Below are positions 34,920 to 47,192 of a DNA stretch of 64,000 nt, one piece after another; the stretch's first letter is position 1, and every line of letters starts with the position of its first letter. Source of the DNA: Siphonodentalium dalli (lineage: Eukaryota > Mollusca > Scaphopoda > Gadilida > Siphonodentaliidae); assembly GCA_032622095.1 (NCBI GenBank), contig CP136067.1, forward strand, positions 98,880,707 through 98,944,706. Reading direction: 5' to 3'. A program made the translations under genes and the position numbers. The notes under the pieces are model-generated. The model did no database searches, had not been told where the DNA came from, and worked only from the letters and a program-made list of their open reading frames with translations.

Positions 34920-35887
34920 ATCATAATATCATGATATGGTCGTCTGTTAAACAACATTAGCAATATAATAGAATGATATGATCGACTGCTGAACAACCTT
35001 ACTCTGAGAATAGCATAATGTGGTCATCTGCTGAACAAACTTTTACGCTGATAATACCACGTGTTCGTCTGTTGAACAATCTTACCACACTAATAACATG
35101 ATGCGGTCGTCTGCTGAACAAACTTACCATGAGAATAGCATGATGTGGTCGCCTGTTAAAAAGACTTACTCTGTGAATAGCATGATGTGGTCGTCTGTTG
35201 AACAACCGTACCATGAGAATAGCATGATGTGGTCGTCTGTTGAACAACCGTACCATGAGAATAGCATGATGTGGTCGTCTGTTGAACAACCGTATCATAA
35301 TAGCATTATGTGGTCATCTGATTAACGACCTTTTACTCTGATAATAGCATGGTGTGGTCGTTTTTTTTAACAACCTTACTCTGATAATAGCATGATGTGG
35401 TCGTATGCTGAACCTCACCCTCATAATAGCTGTCAGAGTAAGGTTGTTCAACAAACGACCCCATTATGCTATTATCAGTTTAAGGTTGTTCAGCAGACGA
35501 CCACATCGTGCTATTTAATAGCACGATGTGGTCGTCTGCTGAACAACCTTAAACTGATAATAGCATGATGGGGTCGTTTGTTGAACAACATTACTCTGAG
35601 AATAGCATGACGTGGTCATCTGTTGAACAACCATACCATGAGAATACCATCATGTGGTCGTCTGCTGAACAGCATTACCCTGATAGCAGCATTGTGTGGT
35701 CGTCTGCTGAACAGCATTACACTGCTTATAGCATGATGTGGTCGTCTTTTTACCAACCTTACCATGATAATAGCAGTATGTGGTCGTCTGCTGACATCCT
35801 TACGCTGATAATAGCATGATGCGGCCATCTGTTAAACTACCTTAGTCTGATAATATCATTATATGGTCGTCTGTTGAACAAGCTTAC
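34920..35887. repeat. exon 6-derived 42-bp minisatellite with replicated splice donor
   Basis: About 20 units of 41-45 bases such as GAGAATAGCATGATGTGGTC then GTCTGCTGAACAACCTTACC. Read on the minus strand they are the last coding bases of exon 6 (encoding DHIMLFS) plus TCAYGGTAAG and the start of the intron. The first unit is the real exon end. Unit length near 42 keeps a long minus frame open at 34999-35298 with RLFNRRPHHAILMV repeats, in a frame different from the protein. Confidence 0.9.
35425..35610. repeat. inverted segment forming a long hairpin in the exon 6 array
   Basis: Two to three array units are inverted, so 35425-35515 pairs with 35520-35605 around CTATTTAATAG. The arms are nearly perfect over about 85 bases. 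Confidence 0.85.
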
Positions 35888-36048
35888 CCTGAGAATAGCA
35901 TGATGTGGTCGTTTGCTGGAATATTATTCATCTTTCGAATATAATTTCTGAACTCTTCGAGCACGGTTTCTGCGTTCACCATTTTGCCGGAGACTCTGCG
36001 TTCTGACCACGGAGAATTCGACGAACTCTGTGAATAAAGTAGTCCGAG
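35888..36048 (-). CDS. exon 6: catalytic domain before the zinc site
   Basis: The exon opens in phase 0 with LGLLYSQSSSNSPWSERRV, continues with VLEEFRNYIRKMNNIP and ends ANDHIMLFSG. The DH.MLF(S/T)G block is a reprolysin hallmark on the edge strand facing the substrate cleft, and SPWSE with the following helix is frequent in invertebrate ADAMTS-like proteins. The 161-base exon ends in phase 2 at ggtaagc. Its final 20 or so coding bases and the donor are the source of about 20 tandem copies downstream (34.9-35.9 kb). Confidence 0.8.
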
Positions 36049-36444
36049 CTGTGCATTTATCATCACCCTCTCTATATTAAATAGACCTATGGTCGTTCAA
36101 CTTATTATATGATAATTTCCTCAGGGAAATGAGTATTTAGTGTAGGAGGGTTAATTCAGCATATTATATCTTTCTGAGATACAATGTGGAATTCATATAA
36201 TACACACACGATTGAATATCGAAAGATACATAACCGGGCTTCACGATTATATAGCGATAGTTGTACAATCGTGAGCACGTGCGTCACGTGTTGTTAATCT
36301 GGCTTCACGTTTAGATAGATTAGATTAAATGGTTGTTAATGTTCGCGATATGTTTGTGAATCTAATCCCAAATGTATTTATACATTGTTACAATTACATC
36401 AGGAAATTAAATATAAAATGTGCATAATTCGAATTAACGCTCCC

Positions 36445-36830
36445 AAAATACTATTTCTTACTAACACTTCGGGGGTAAAAAAAAATATTTGATTCGAGTT
36501 GAGAAACCCACCCATCAATCCTCAGAGTGATCAGATATCGATTTTTGAAGTTTGTTATTTCTCGAGATGTGCACTTATTTGTGGGCCAACCCGACGGTCT
36601 CGGACAAAATAGCGGATGAAGATGAATCTATAAAAATAATACGGCCATATTTCGTTGAACAAAATGTTGATAAATATTATGTTTTGGGAACTTTTAGCTG
36701 ACAGTGGTTAGCATTATTATGTTGCAATTAATCGATTCTGGTAACTAAAGCGTATTTTAAAGAAATGTTTTTGTTGTAACCTGATGATATGTGGACCGTC
36801 GGATCGGATTGAGTACCTTTAAAATTATTC
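36445..36830. mobile_element. copy of the GGTACTCAAYCCG foldback family
   Basis: Shares GGGGGTAAAAAAAAATATTT, GATTCGAGT and the right end TCGGATTGAGTACCTTTAAA with the 17.1 kb copy. It lies in the intron between exons 6 and 5. Confidence 0.7.
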
Positions 36831-36934
36831 CTTAAGTAAATAGCATACGTTATTCAATTATAATCTTATCTCGTGGATATGCAGCTATTTTAATTGTACT
36901 GGGTACTTCGACATACATGTAGATGCGTACTTAC

Positions 36935-37012
36935 CTCTGATATGATAACTCCCGCCAAGTTGATGTTAATTTTGAATGGAAGGTTAGCAATCGTGTTATA
37001 TCGATGATTCAT
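36935..37012 (-). CDS. exon 5: catalytic domain, central strand
   Basis: A 26-codon exon, phase 0 at both ends, with acceptor tttcttcgcag and donor gtaagta. It encodes MNHRYNTIANLPFKINI and then NLAGVIISE. This matches the reprolysin pattern 'vN.RY.ti..p.i.i.laGi.i' that forms the second and third strands of the catalytic core. It follows exon 4 in frame, completing the helix-strand pair. Confidence 0.8.
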
Positions 37013-38199
37013 CTGCGAAGAAATAAATACATTGTATATGTCGGGTATCACTTCCCGAACTATCTACCCATATGAAGGTTCGGGGACATAAGCTGATAAT
37101 TTTCGTCGCCATTCAAGACAGATATGCAGGGGATGGAACAGGGATGGAACAGGGAGAACAAGTTTCCGGAGGTGGTGTCGTTTGTATAAGTGAATAATAG
37201 TCCTGCTTGCAGAAGATACCATCGATGGAAAATAGCGGTCAATATGTGTTTTGTTATATTTTCAAAATTAGCAGCAAACTCCATGGAGCGCCCTCTCCGT
37301 TGTTACTGTGATATATCACTGTCACAAGGATGGTACTTTGCGGACCGATACATCTATTTGTACGTAACGTCGGAACTATATTTAATCACCTATTGTCTTA
37401 TTTTGACCACAACAAGTTTGCAATAATCGTAATTCTTTCGGTATTGATAAGAACAATATGAACTGAGCCAGACAGACAATTTTATTCCTAAAACATAAGA
37501 ACTAAGATCGTGTCAGAAATCGTCACCAAATTGTCTTGTGGCAGTGTTATTTCAGCGGGGCGATGGGAGATAAATCTGCCTGGAGTTTGAATTAGCACGT
37601 AGATAAATAGTTCGAAGACTATAGCCTGTGTGATATTTTGCAAAACTCTGGCCTCACGCGCGATAGTCGTGACAATTCTGGCATCGCGCCAAATTCTGGA
37701 ATTCGCCCCACATTGTGACGTCACATGTGGGAAATAGTCGACGACTATAGCCTGTGCGATAGTTAGCTATACGGGTGATGGTTAAAACCACTTACTGACA
37801 AGTGATAACGCGTCATCGATTCAAAAGACAAGGCATATAATAAGCGTTATTATTTTCAAGTCGAATATCACAGCTGATACAAGCCAGTTTTAACCATATA
37901 TACGCAGGGGAGACTCGGGCAAAGCACTTAATGTTATCTAGTATATGCAACCGACAATCAGAAATATTAGCACTGCCAGTTTCTAACCATAACGGCGTAA
38001 CATTTGACACAGGATGCATTCAGATCAGTCAACTGGTTTGGTTGCTATATATTGATTTTTAATTTTGATCCGCTTTGTCCGGCCGTCGTACAAAGCGGGT
38101 CATAGCAAAGATCTTTAACCAATGTTGTCAAATAGTTATCTCACAACAAATTTTGCGAATAATAGTTTACCGTTATATTGAAACAGTTCTAGATTGCTA

Positions 38200-38650
38200 A
38201 AGCTCCCGTCTATAACTGATTGTCGGCTGTGTATATGGGGGGCACTGTATGGGAGATACCCCGAGCGCAACATGACCATAGTATTCCCGAACCCATGTAG
38301 GGGGCCATATGCAAACAGATATATTACTGATTGTCGTCTCTCCGTGTCTATATGAGGGGCACTTTATGTGAGATACTTACCCCGAGCGCAACATGGGCAG
38401 AGTATGGAGCCCCACACATATAGAAGGATCTATTACCGGATTTTGTATTTTCGTGTCGGTGAGGGGCTCTCAGTGGAGGTGGGCCTACTTACCCCGAGCC
38501 CAGCAAGAGTATAGTATTTTCGATTTCGAGCCCCCGACACATGTAGACGGATATATTACTGAGTATCATCTGCTCGTGTCTGTGAGGGGCGCGTTATAGG
38601 AGATACTTACCCCGAACGCAACATGAGCATAGTATTCCCGAATTCTGTTA
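38200..38650. repeat. exon 4-derived array with donor copies
   Basis: Three additional copies, about 115 bases apart, of the exon 4 end (minus strand TACTATGNTCATGTTGCGYT then CGGGGTAAGTAT). Two of the three keep a strong gtaagta-type donor. The rest of each unit resembles the dispersed CCCCACACATATAG repeat. Confidence 0.8.
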
Positions 38651-38735
38651 ATAGCATCGTTCCTTTTAGATAACGAACCGATAAAGTTTGAGCTTGTATA
38701 ATATCTGAAATATAACCGGTATACTGTTACTATAA
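38611..38735 (-). CDS. exon 4: start of catalytic domain
   Basis: Read in phase 1 after the acceptor gatttaag, this 125-base segment encodes VIVTVYRLYFRYYTSS, then SKRNDAINRIREYYAHV and AFG. The pattern matches the first strand and helix of reprolysin domains, where the usual form is roughly 'VELlvV-D..Y......R..YyahvvNgmN.RY'. It ends in phase 0 at a strong gtaagtat donor and continues directly into MNHRY of the next exon. The acceptor has a weak pyrimidine tract; a ttatatttcag lies 23 bases further in but gives the wrong phase. The last 30-40 bases plus the donor recur in the adjacent array at 38.2-38.6 kb. Confidence 0.7.
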
Positions 38736-38956
38736 CTTAAATCAGTAATTTGATCATATAATAGTAACACCCTTATACCGTATAAGATCATATAAGATGT
38801 ATTGAAAATTACATTATCACATGGCAATATATCCTGTTATGCAACGAACGTTGCATATCACAATTAATAAAATGTGTCTATTTAATGGAATAAGGGTAGG
38901 ATCATGCAATAAATAGAGGATCTCCAACGAGTTATATTGAGATGTAAGATTTTACG

Positions 38957-39035
38957 AAACGAGTTTGATAAATTTGATTCACAACGAGTCGTAGACGAGC
39001 TGTGAATCAAATTTATCAAACGAGTTTCATAAAAC
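38957..39035. repeat. hairpin, about 30-bp arms
   Basis: GAAACGAGTTTGATAAATTT then GATTCACA pairs with TGTGAATCAAATTTATCAAA then CGAGTTTC around a short loop. Confidence 0.9.
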
Positions 39036-39349
39036 AGAGTCGTATAATAGCGACGTATACTTTATCGCAAAGGGTTAACCAGATGCGTGAATTAAAACCA
39101 AAATCATGCACAAACACAAACATGTGTGGTAGCGAGATCTTTCACTGGCATAGATCGCTACACCATAATGCACAAGAAAACTAAGATGCATGCATCAGGT
39201 CGGCCGTGAACTATCTACCATAGAATTGTTGTAGCTATCGATTATACATTTTGAAACACCTGTCTGTATGTATGTATGTGTGTATGCGTGAATGCATGTG
39301 TGTATGTGTTATAGACTCTAACACTGCTCGAATTTGGTATTTAACGTGT

Positions 39350-40110
39350 CAACTTGACCTCGCTCATAGGCATGTTTCTGGACCTTGACCGATCCGACTA
39401 AAAATTTGTGTGTAGGACTACTTCGATCCCGGGGGCAATATGGACGGGTCCAATTTCACGTGGGACCATGTTCTCGAACGTGCTGATATAGGCATGTTTC
39501 TGGACCAATTGAACAATAGTTTGGCCAGACGCTGTATATACTGGGTACTGTCCAGATGGAGGCGATCACAAAAAAAATCCCTAACTAGCCCGAACGAAGT
39601 CGAGTACATCAGCTAGTTTAATATATATTTTGGACATTTGTCTGTCTGTTTGTGTGTTAGCTATGGCCGGGAAAACTGCCGGACAGATTTGACGAAATTT
39701 GATACCTAGGGGAAATTATTTCCAGGGAGTATTTTGGACGGGTCAAATCTTGATCCCGACCTGACTTTGACATTCAAAAAGATAAATTCAAGGTCAAATC
39801 TGGTAAAACGGAAGTATTTCAACGAAATTTGATACCTACTGTTACTTTTGTCCCAGGAGTGTTTCGGGTGGGTCAAATCATGACCCTGACCTGATCTTGA
39901 CATTCAAAATTGTCAATTCAAGGTCAAATCGGGTATAAAGCCGGGCGGATTTCGACGGGTACTTTTGTCGTGACTTTTGTCCGGGGAGTGTTTTGGACGG
40001 GTCAAATCGTGACCCCGACATGACCTTCACCTTTAAAATAGTCAATTCAAGGTTAAATCGCGCATTTCTCCGAAAATCAGACGAAGTGGGGTCCACGAGC
40101 TACTATTATA
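39350..40110. repeat. tandem repeat, about 125-140-bp unit, four to five copies
   Basis: Units contain GACGGGTCAAATCGTGACCC, then TTCAAGGTCAAAT and TCGACGAAATTTGATACC. Minus-strand frames across it (for example 39706-40096) are repeat artefacts. Confidence 0.8.
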
Positions 40111-40199
40111 TATTTCTAGATTTAGTTACAAACTAAATACCTGTATATTGTACAAAGAAATGTTTGACAAATATATCTGTATCAATATTACCATACGGG

Positions 40200-41540
40200 T
40201 CATTAAAATAGATACGACGAAACAAATTTTGAAGGGTGCATGTATCAGGTAAATTTTTATATTTCAAATGATGACAGGAATGCAGAAAGTTGAAGTACCT
40301 ACGTAATACTGGCTATCCGCATGAAGAGATATACATGTATATAAAAACCAGATGAGGGATATGTCTGTGCAGTTGCTAAACAATTCAGTCATGCAAAAGA
40401 GGATCAAAGAGTAAGATACCAAATTGCTGCCTGTGGTAATGTTTTTTAACGAAATTCGGGAAAATTAGATTACTCTCACCCTGGTTATCCAGAAGATAAT
40501 TGTGGAATCTGATGACGATCGGACAAGGGTGTCGTCTGTAGGATCAACCAAATTATTTAGCCATAAAAATAGTAAAATTGAAGATCACCGCTGGCAGTGA
40601 TGTCTTCACAAGGACAGTTTGAGAACAAAATATGGCTCACATCTAGCGGTGACCCAAAATATCCACATAAGAAAAAGTTCTCCAATAAAAGCTGGCTGCA
40701 GGGTGCGCCAATTGATTCAAATTCGAAATTTAGCAGGGTGTACTGCTTGTGGCCATGTTTTCCCCGCAAATTTGATAGACTGATGGACAAAACCACTGAA
40801 TCCGTTGAATCAATATACATGTATACATGGATTAATTTATATGCATTGTTATACACAGTACTGGTATATAAAGGTACTGAAAATAACTATATTACTAGTA
40901 TACACAAAATAAACCATATATCATGGCTATGGGTTCTAATATCCGAACATGACAGCTGAGAACTTGGTGTGAATTAAAGAGTGGTGGTTTCTCAAGCATA
41001 TCTAACCCTCCACGTTAGAAACATGCCATTAAATGTCATAAGTATAATCTAGCTTGAGGACAGAAGTGATCCATAAAACCCCCCTTAATTCAACCAGGTC
41101 CTCGCGCGATGTATGATCGATCACATGATGATCTAGGGGGATTAGAATTGATGTATAAAAACAGCACTGCATGTAAATATAAAATAAAATAGTGCTACAT
41201 CTTATTACAGATTATTGCCATATATAATCAGTGATTATACAGACAGTCTGACAAAATAAAGTTTCAGTGACACTCTATCCGAAGAGGGGAATAATTTCAT
41301 CTGTTACAGTCAATGGAGCAATTATGAATCTGGAAAGGTGAAATTTCTAAGTAATACTAGATATCGACATGACGCGATAAAATATAACGTAAATGCAATA
41401 TGGCCGCTGGCGACCATTTTTTCCTATGAAATTAAAAAAATATTTGATAGCTCTCATCTGATAGATCAATATCAAGATAAATATGAAGTTTGGTGATGAT
41501 CGGATGAGTGAAGTGGACTGTGGTCTGTGCTAAACGGTTT
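40200..41540. repeat. diverged dispersed repeat copies
   Basis: Blocks around 40300-40560 and 41330-41530 both contain GATGACGATCGGACAAG / GATGATCGGATGAG and CACCATGGC-like segments, so they are copies of one repeat. The frames at 40557-40959 fall in this material and show no protein family. Confidence 0.45.
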
Positions 41541-41544
41541 AGTA

Positions 41545-41830
41545 ATGCTTAAAAAGATTCTTACCTTAATATTTTTATGTTCACTTTATAAACTTCACTG
41601 AGTCATCTTTGTCATGTATTGAGTTTGATATCTTTTGTTAACAGTTTATAAATCATGTATGTCTCATGTTTGTTATTTTAATTTATGTGTTTATTATCAT
41701 TAAATAAAGTTGCATTCCTTAAAAAGATTCTTATCTCAATGTTTTTATGTTCACTTTATAAAGTCCACTGAGTTATCTTTGTCATGTATTGAATTTGATA
41801 TCTTTTGTTAACAGTTTATAAATTATGTAT
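41545..41830. repeat. tandem duplication, about 165-bp unit
   Basis: Two copies start CTTAAAAAGATTCTTA and share TTTTATGTTCACTTTATAAA and TTTGATATCTTTTGTTAACA. Confidence 0.9.
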
Positions 41831-44050
41831 GTCTCGTGTTCGTTATTATATTATATACACTTTATAGTGTGTTTTCAGAACGAAAAAAAATTGAATAAAA
41901 TCAACAAATTTGTAAATTTAAAAACAATTCAAACGTTGTTGTATTCCATGTCCCAGCCCGGACATATACACCAAATTTCAATAATATTCATTGAGAAACA
42001 ACGGACCAAACGCTATATAACACCCGTATACATCTTTTATTCCGAATCGGACTCGGGTACATGTTATAGTAGGTACCGAATTGACACACGTCGACTGGGC
42101 GAGTTGGCCATGGGGCGATTAGGCCGATTCCGGCACATTCTATAATTTACCGTATGTATCCGTTTACGCGTAGTTTACTTTAGAAAGTTCCGCAATTAAT
42201 ACCGTAAATAGAGCGATTATCAAGTTGCTGTACATTAAAAACGACAAATTCACATGCTCGTTCAAGCGCAGTAGTCTATTTTCCCCATGTTAAAGGACAT
42301 CCACAAATACTAAATAACGCTAACCTACTGCCGAATGTTTGACACGACAACTGTTAACATATTTGGGCTGAATTCATCTAACGCGGTATTATTCCTCAAA
42401 ATAAACAACAAAACCATCGTTACTTGGAAATGTAGTTTGGGCTAACATTTACATAAATCCTCCAGATCAATTATCCGACACACACGTCAGATGAAAAAGT
42501 CACATGAAGTAACCGGCCAAATTGGCCGAAATGACATTTCAGACAAGTAAGCTACACACTGATGTTGCGAAACATAATTATAAAGTACAAGTATTTTGGC
42601 AGTAATGCTATGTAGTTTGCGAATGAGAATAATTCGCAGAGCAGAATCGTGGGAACTATATTTTTTGCCGGAAGGGATACGCGAAGTGGTTGTGTTAACT
42701 TTCTTTCCAATAAATTGATCGGCGAAGATGGTCGCTTATTGTTGACAACCCTCCGTCCCTCCCCGTTTTTTTTTTTTTTTTTTTTTTTTTTTCGTTTTGG
42801 GAATACACATTCGATTGATGTCTCCACCTTTTGGCCTACATCTAAATGCGGTTATTGTGCGTCAAAAGATTATCACCCACATGTTTGTATTTGTTACTAC
42901 TACATTTATTGTATCGGCTTCCTGTGAATAACTATGTTTTTTTTCTAAACAGGTAGCTATTAAGGCATTCCAGTTGTTGTCTTTCACTTTAACCTAGGAC
43001 TAATATATTAGTCCCAGCTTTAACCCTGTGGGATAAAATCTTATATCCCAAAATAACAAGTTGAAGATCTTGTATATAACATGATAAAAGTAGAGCTTTA
43101 AATGGCTTTTTAACAAATAAAACTCTTTAAAAGAAGCTGAAAAATGCATGAAAAATGCTTACATGTACAGATTTGGCTGAGACGCTTCACAACCGTATAC
43201 GACAGTATTGTGCGCTCTCGCTGGAAACGAAAAATATAGTCCCCCAATTTGCCTCTTTGTTTTGTGCCTATTTTCGTAAGCGCAACGAAGTTGGACAATA
43301 AGTTAACTTTGATGAACAAAGCAATCAGTTTGCAACATCTGGTGCTGGTGTCAAGCGCGGCTTTTCGAATTAGTTTTAATCCGCGCGCTAAGTTTGTTGG
43401 CGCGATGTCAAGTATGTCGGGAAGCACGCGCCTATTCGTCGCTAGTTAAATATATGGAAATATGTAATGTTTTTTAATGATATAATAGAGGGTTCTTGTG
43501 ATATATGTATATAATCAATGCATGTTTGTCCCAGTTCCTCAAATGATGTAAAAGTTGATGGGTTCAGAAAGACTCGTGTTGATAACGGCGAACGACATAC
43601 TTAACTATGTAACATGGTGGTTAATAGTCATACCGAAATAAGTCAGCACACATATTACGACATCGCCACGTGGAACGTGTGACGCCATCCATCAATGCAA
43701 AATAAGTTCCATCATAACTTAGAAACAAATTCAAAAACAAACAGAACACACATAAAAAATAACAATGGACATTGTCCCATTGAGTTTGATAATCAACCTC
43801 TATCTGGTTCAACTTACTTATAATAAATACTGTATTCTGCATAAACTAACAGATCAACATAATAGTTTGGAGTTGTCGCCCTTTTCGATCGACCCGTCCG
43901 CTCCTCGTATTGTTCTTTTCTGTGTTTATAATGGAGACTATCATGTATGTTATCTACAAGAGAAATTGGACTTGAACACCAAAATTATAATTGTTTTTAA
44001 TTTTGAAATTAATCTAAATTCTGTGTTTTTGTTTTTTTTACCGACAACAA
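41831..44050. other. intron, no gene recognised
   Basis: Unassigned sequence with a long poly-T tract (about 42767-42792). Frames at 41825-42145 and 43110-43427 lack known motifs. Confidence 0.45.
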
Positions 44051-44059
44051 AGAATAACA

Positions 44060-45125
44060 TGTGGGGAAACACCATAATATATACACGAGCAGACGACATT
44101 CATTGTCAAAATACAGGACAAACGACACAATGCATATACAAAAGACGACACAATACATACACGAGCAGACGACATGCATTATCAAAATACAGGACAAACG
44201 ACACAACACATAGACAAGCAGGCGACACAATGCATACCCGAGCAGACGATATTCACGATCTAACTCCAGGACAAACGACACAATACATCCACAAGAATAC
44301 GCCACAAAACATACACGAGCAGACGACATTCATGGTCTAACTCCAGGGCAAACGACACAATACATACACAAGCAGACGACACAATACATACACGAGCAGA
44401 CGACATTCATGATCTACTAGTAACTCCAAGACAAAAGACACAATACATACACAAGCAGACGACACAATACATACACGAGCAGACGACATTCATTATCTAA
44501 ATCCAGGACAAACAACACAATACATACACAAGCTTACGACATTCATGATCTAATTCCGGAAAAAATGACACAATACACACACAAACCGGCGACATGATGT
44601 GATTTAAATCTACAATGTAACTACACAATACATACACACTTTCCAATTGCAGATGACATTCATGATCTAAATTCATGATAAACAACAGAATACGTACACA
44701 AGCAGACGCCGTTCGTGATATAAATCCAGGACAGACACGATCAGACGACATATCATGATCTACGACCAATACACACGACAAAATACATGCATACTTTCTA
44801 TTAGCAGACGATTCATGATCTAAATCCAGGATAAACGACACAATACATACACGAGCAGACGATATTCATGATCTAAATCCAGGATAAACGTCACAATACA
44901 TAGACGTCAGATGACACTGATGATCCAAGACAAACGACACAATACATACACGATCAGACACGATCAGACACGACACAATACATACACACATTCCAATAGC
45001 AGAGGACATGCATGATCTAAATCCAGGATAAACACAATACATTCATGATCTGACAACATACTAGTACATGATATACGTCCAATACGCACGACACAATACA
45101 TACACACTTTCCAGATGACATCCAT
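44060..45125. repeat. minisatellite, about 55-60-bp unit, roughly 15 copies
   Basis: Units contain GACACAATACATACACGAGC, then AGACGACATTCATGATCTAA and ATCCAGGACAAAC, with truncated units. Several minus frames run through it (LDLDHECRLLVYVL repeats) but I found no exon it derives from. Confidence 0.85.
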
Positions 45126-45497
45126 GATCTATATCCAGGACAAATAGCTGCGAAAAAAATAGAATCTTCAATGAAATATGTTTGATTTGTTTTCTCGCAG
45201 ACAGTCATGATCCCAGATGGTGGACTGAGCACATACTCTAGTTGTGTGCATATTCTATATAATGCGGTGTGGTTTTTTTTAATATTTCTGTCAAACTGTC
45301 TGTCGACCTACATGAAAAAATGGTTGATTTTTGTATCCACTTTTTCACATAATTCGAACATATCTCTCATAGTTTGAGGTTAAACACGTGTTGTTATAAT
45401 ACTATAGCATATATTGGTTATAAATTATCAAGAATTTTCCCTTCGAATTGATTGTTTGGAATTGTACGAATTCGTGGTATACTCGTTAGGGGGGGGG

Positions 45498-45738
45498 GGG
45501 GTCATGTGATCAATTTTGAATGGGGATTTCCATGCAAATCTCCGGAGCAAAAGTTATGTATGAAGCCTCTGTCCGGGAAGCAAAGCAGGCATATCATTTA
45601 ACTGACAGGTGCGCTAGGTAAATTATAAAAATTTGCATTAAATATATTTTTGAGAATTTGTTTCTGGAATTACATCACATGACCTACATTTGCTCCGCAG
45701 ATTTGCATGGATATCCCCACTCAAAATTTCAACAAATT
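45498..45738. repeat. inverted repeat with poly-G edge
   Basis: TGGGGATTTCCATGCAAATC and CTCCGGAGCAAA near 45520 pair with TTTGCTCCGCAGATTTGCAT then GGATATCCCCA near 45690. It begins beside a run of about 12 G. Confidence 0.75.
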
Positions 45739-47192
45739 CTTTCTTCAGTGTAGTCCTTCTGTATAAAATTATTTCTTTTCAAATATAGATTAGTCGTATC
45801 ATCATACCATGCATGCATGGTATGCGTGGCGTATAATTGATGTCCAAAACTAAGCAATATGTTGGTTCAGTGCAAACGACACATCCAAAAATAAATAAAA
45901 CAACGCAACCAATGGCTTATCCGAGCTTAACATTGTTACTGGAGACATAAGATAAGATAATTTCACGTTCCTGAGGTTTTGGAATGCTTTCATCGTACGG
46001 TTAGCCAAAATGATCTCCTGTAATAATAATAATGCAATAATATTAGTGATTGTGTTATTTACCTTTATTTGATAATTAATAGTTAAAGTGATTAAATTGG
46101 GCTGGTTTGGGTGTCTGTGGGCTCTTAATTGCTTTCATTGGCTTCTGTGCCATGCACCTACTACAATCCAGTAGTCCAGAGACTCCCAAACCCCCGATAG
46201 CATATGGTATGTCAGAAAAATAACAAATATGACACTACCGACACGCACTGCAGTGGCACTCCGGGCCATCCCAGGACATAAGCAAGGATTTTAAATGATT
46301 GAAATTTGATTGCATCCTGATATGTTACGGATAGATAGATAGATAGGTATGTTTCATCTTCCAACCAATGTATATGGTACGAAGAACACAGGCCGTTCCA
46401 GAAGGTGGGGCTGCATATTTGAAGGACCTTTTACCACATGTCACAATGTTTAATCTGGTTACCTATAAAATTGGATACCTAAAGCTATATCTGTTGTTCT
46501 TCCAACAAACTAAATCCTGTAAGCACATAGGTGACAACTTATTTAAAATTCAAAATGTTTCAATAGCCATAGTCCTTAGTCTTCGCACTTTGAGGGATGA
46601 CACCTTAGCTTTGTGGAGATCTTCTTGTGATGAACTGTAGTCATTGTATATAAAGCTTAATGTTCGAAATTTTATATTTTCAAGTTTCTATAGTTACTTT
46701 CCTCACTGCAAAAATGCCACACCAAAGGATAAAAATTAGATAAAATAAATGTATGGAAAATTGTAATTTTGGTCAGATGGTTCAAGTTGTATTCGTGTAG
46801 TAATATTTAAGGATGCGCAATCCGATTAAGCGCCCCTCATTTACTATTTATTTTGATTGGGGGGGGCGTAAAAAATATTTTATTCGAGTCGAGGATATAA
46901 CTGAAGATTACTTCTGATAATTGAAGCGGCATTTCTAAAAAATGTTGTTGACGTTGTTGTTGTTGTTGTTGTTATTGTTGGAATCTGATTATATGGGGAC
47001 CATCGAATCGGATTGAGTACATTTAAACCGACAAGGCTTATACGAACTTTGCACCGTTTCTGCAGACATGTAGTGCTGTTTAAATCGCCGTGCTTGTTAC
47101 AGTCGCATTTATTCATTACTCTGGAAATGTAACAACTTATCTACATGAGAATCCTAAAGCTCATCGGTTGGGGCAAGTATTATATTCCATAC
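45739..47192. other. intron with foldback-family fragment
   Basis: 46815-47030 is a copy of the GGTACTCAAYCCG family (ATTTTATTCGAGTCGAGGA, then GAATCGGATTGAGTACATTT). A GTT microsatellite is at 46950-46975. The plus frame at 46368-46640 has no known motif. Confidence 0.5.

Noticed and set aside
34999-35298. Minus frame with RLFNRRPHHAILMV repeats
   Set aside because: It is an out-of-frame reading of the exon 6-derived array, not a repeat protein.
37488-37724. Minus frame with ELFIYVLIQTPGRF after a good acceptor
   Set aside because: It looked like the catalytic start, but its phase is wrong and exon 4 fits much better.
40480-40560. Possible exon on the minus strand between ctacag and gtgaga
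   Set aside because: The same sequence pattern recurs at 41.4-41.5 kb, so it belongs to a dispersed repeat.
45960-46025. Acceptor-like site followed by EIILANRTMKAFQ on the minus strand
   Set aside because: It resembles ADAMTS catalytic starts, but only in a phase incompatible with exon 3, and it has no good donor.
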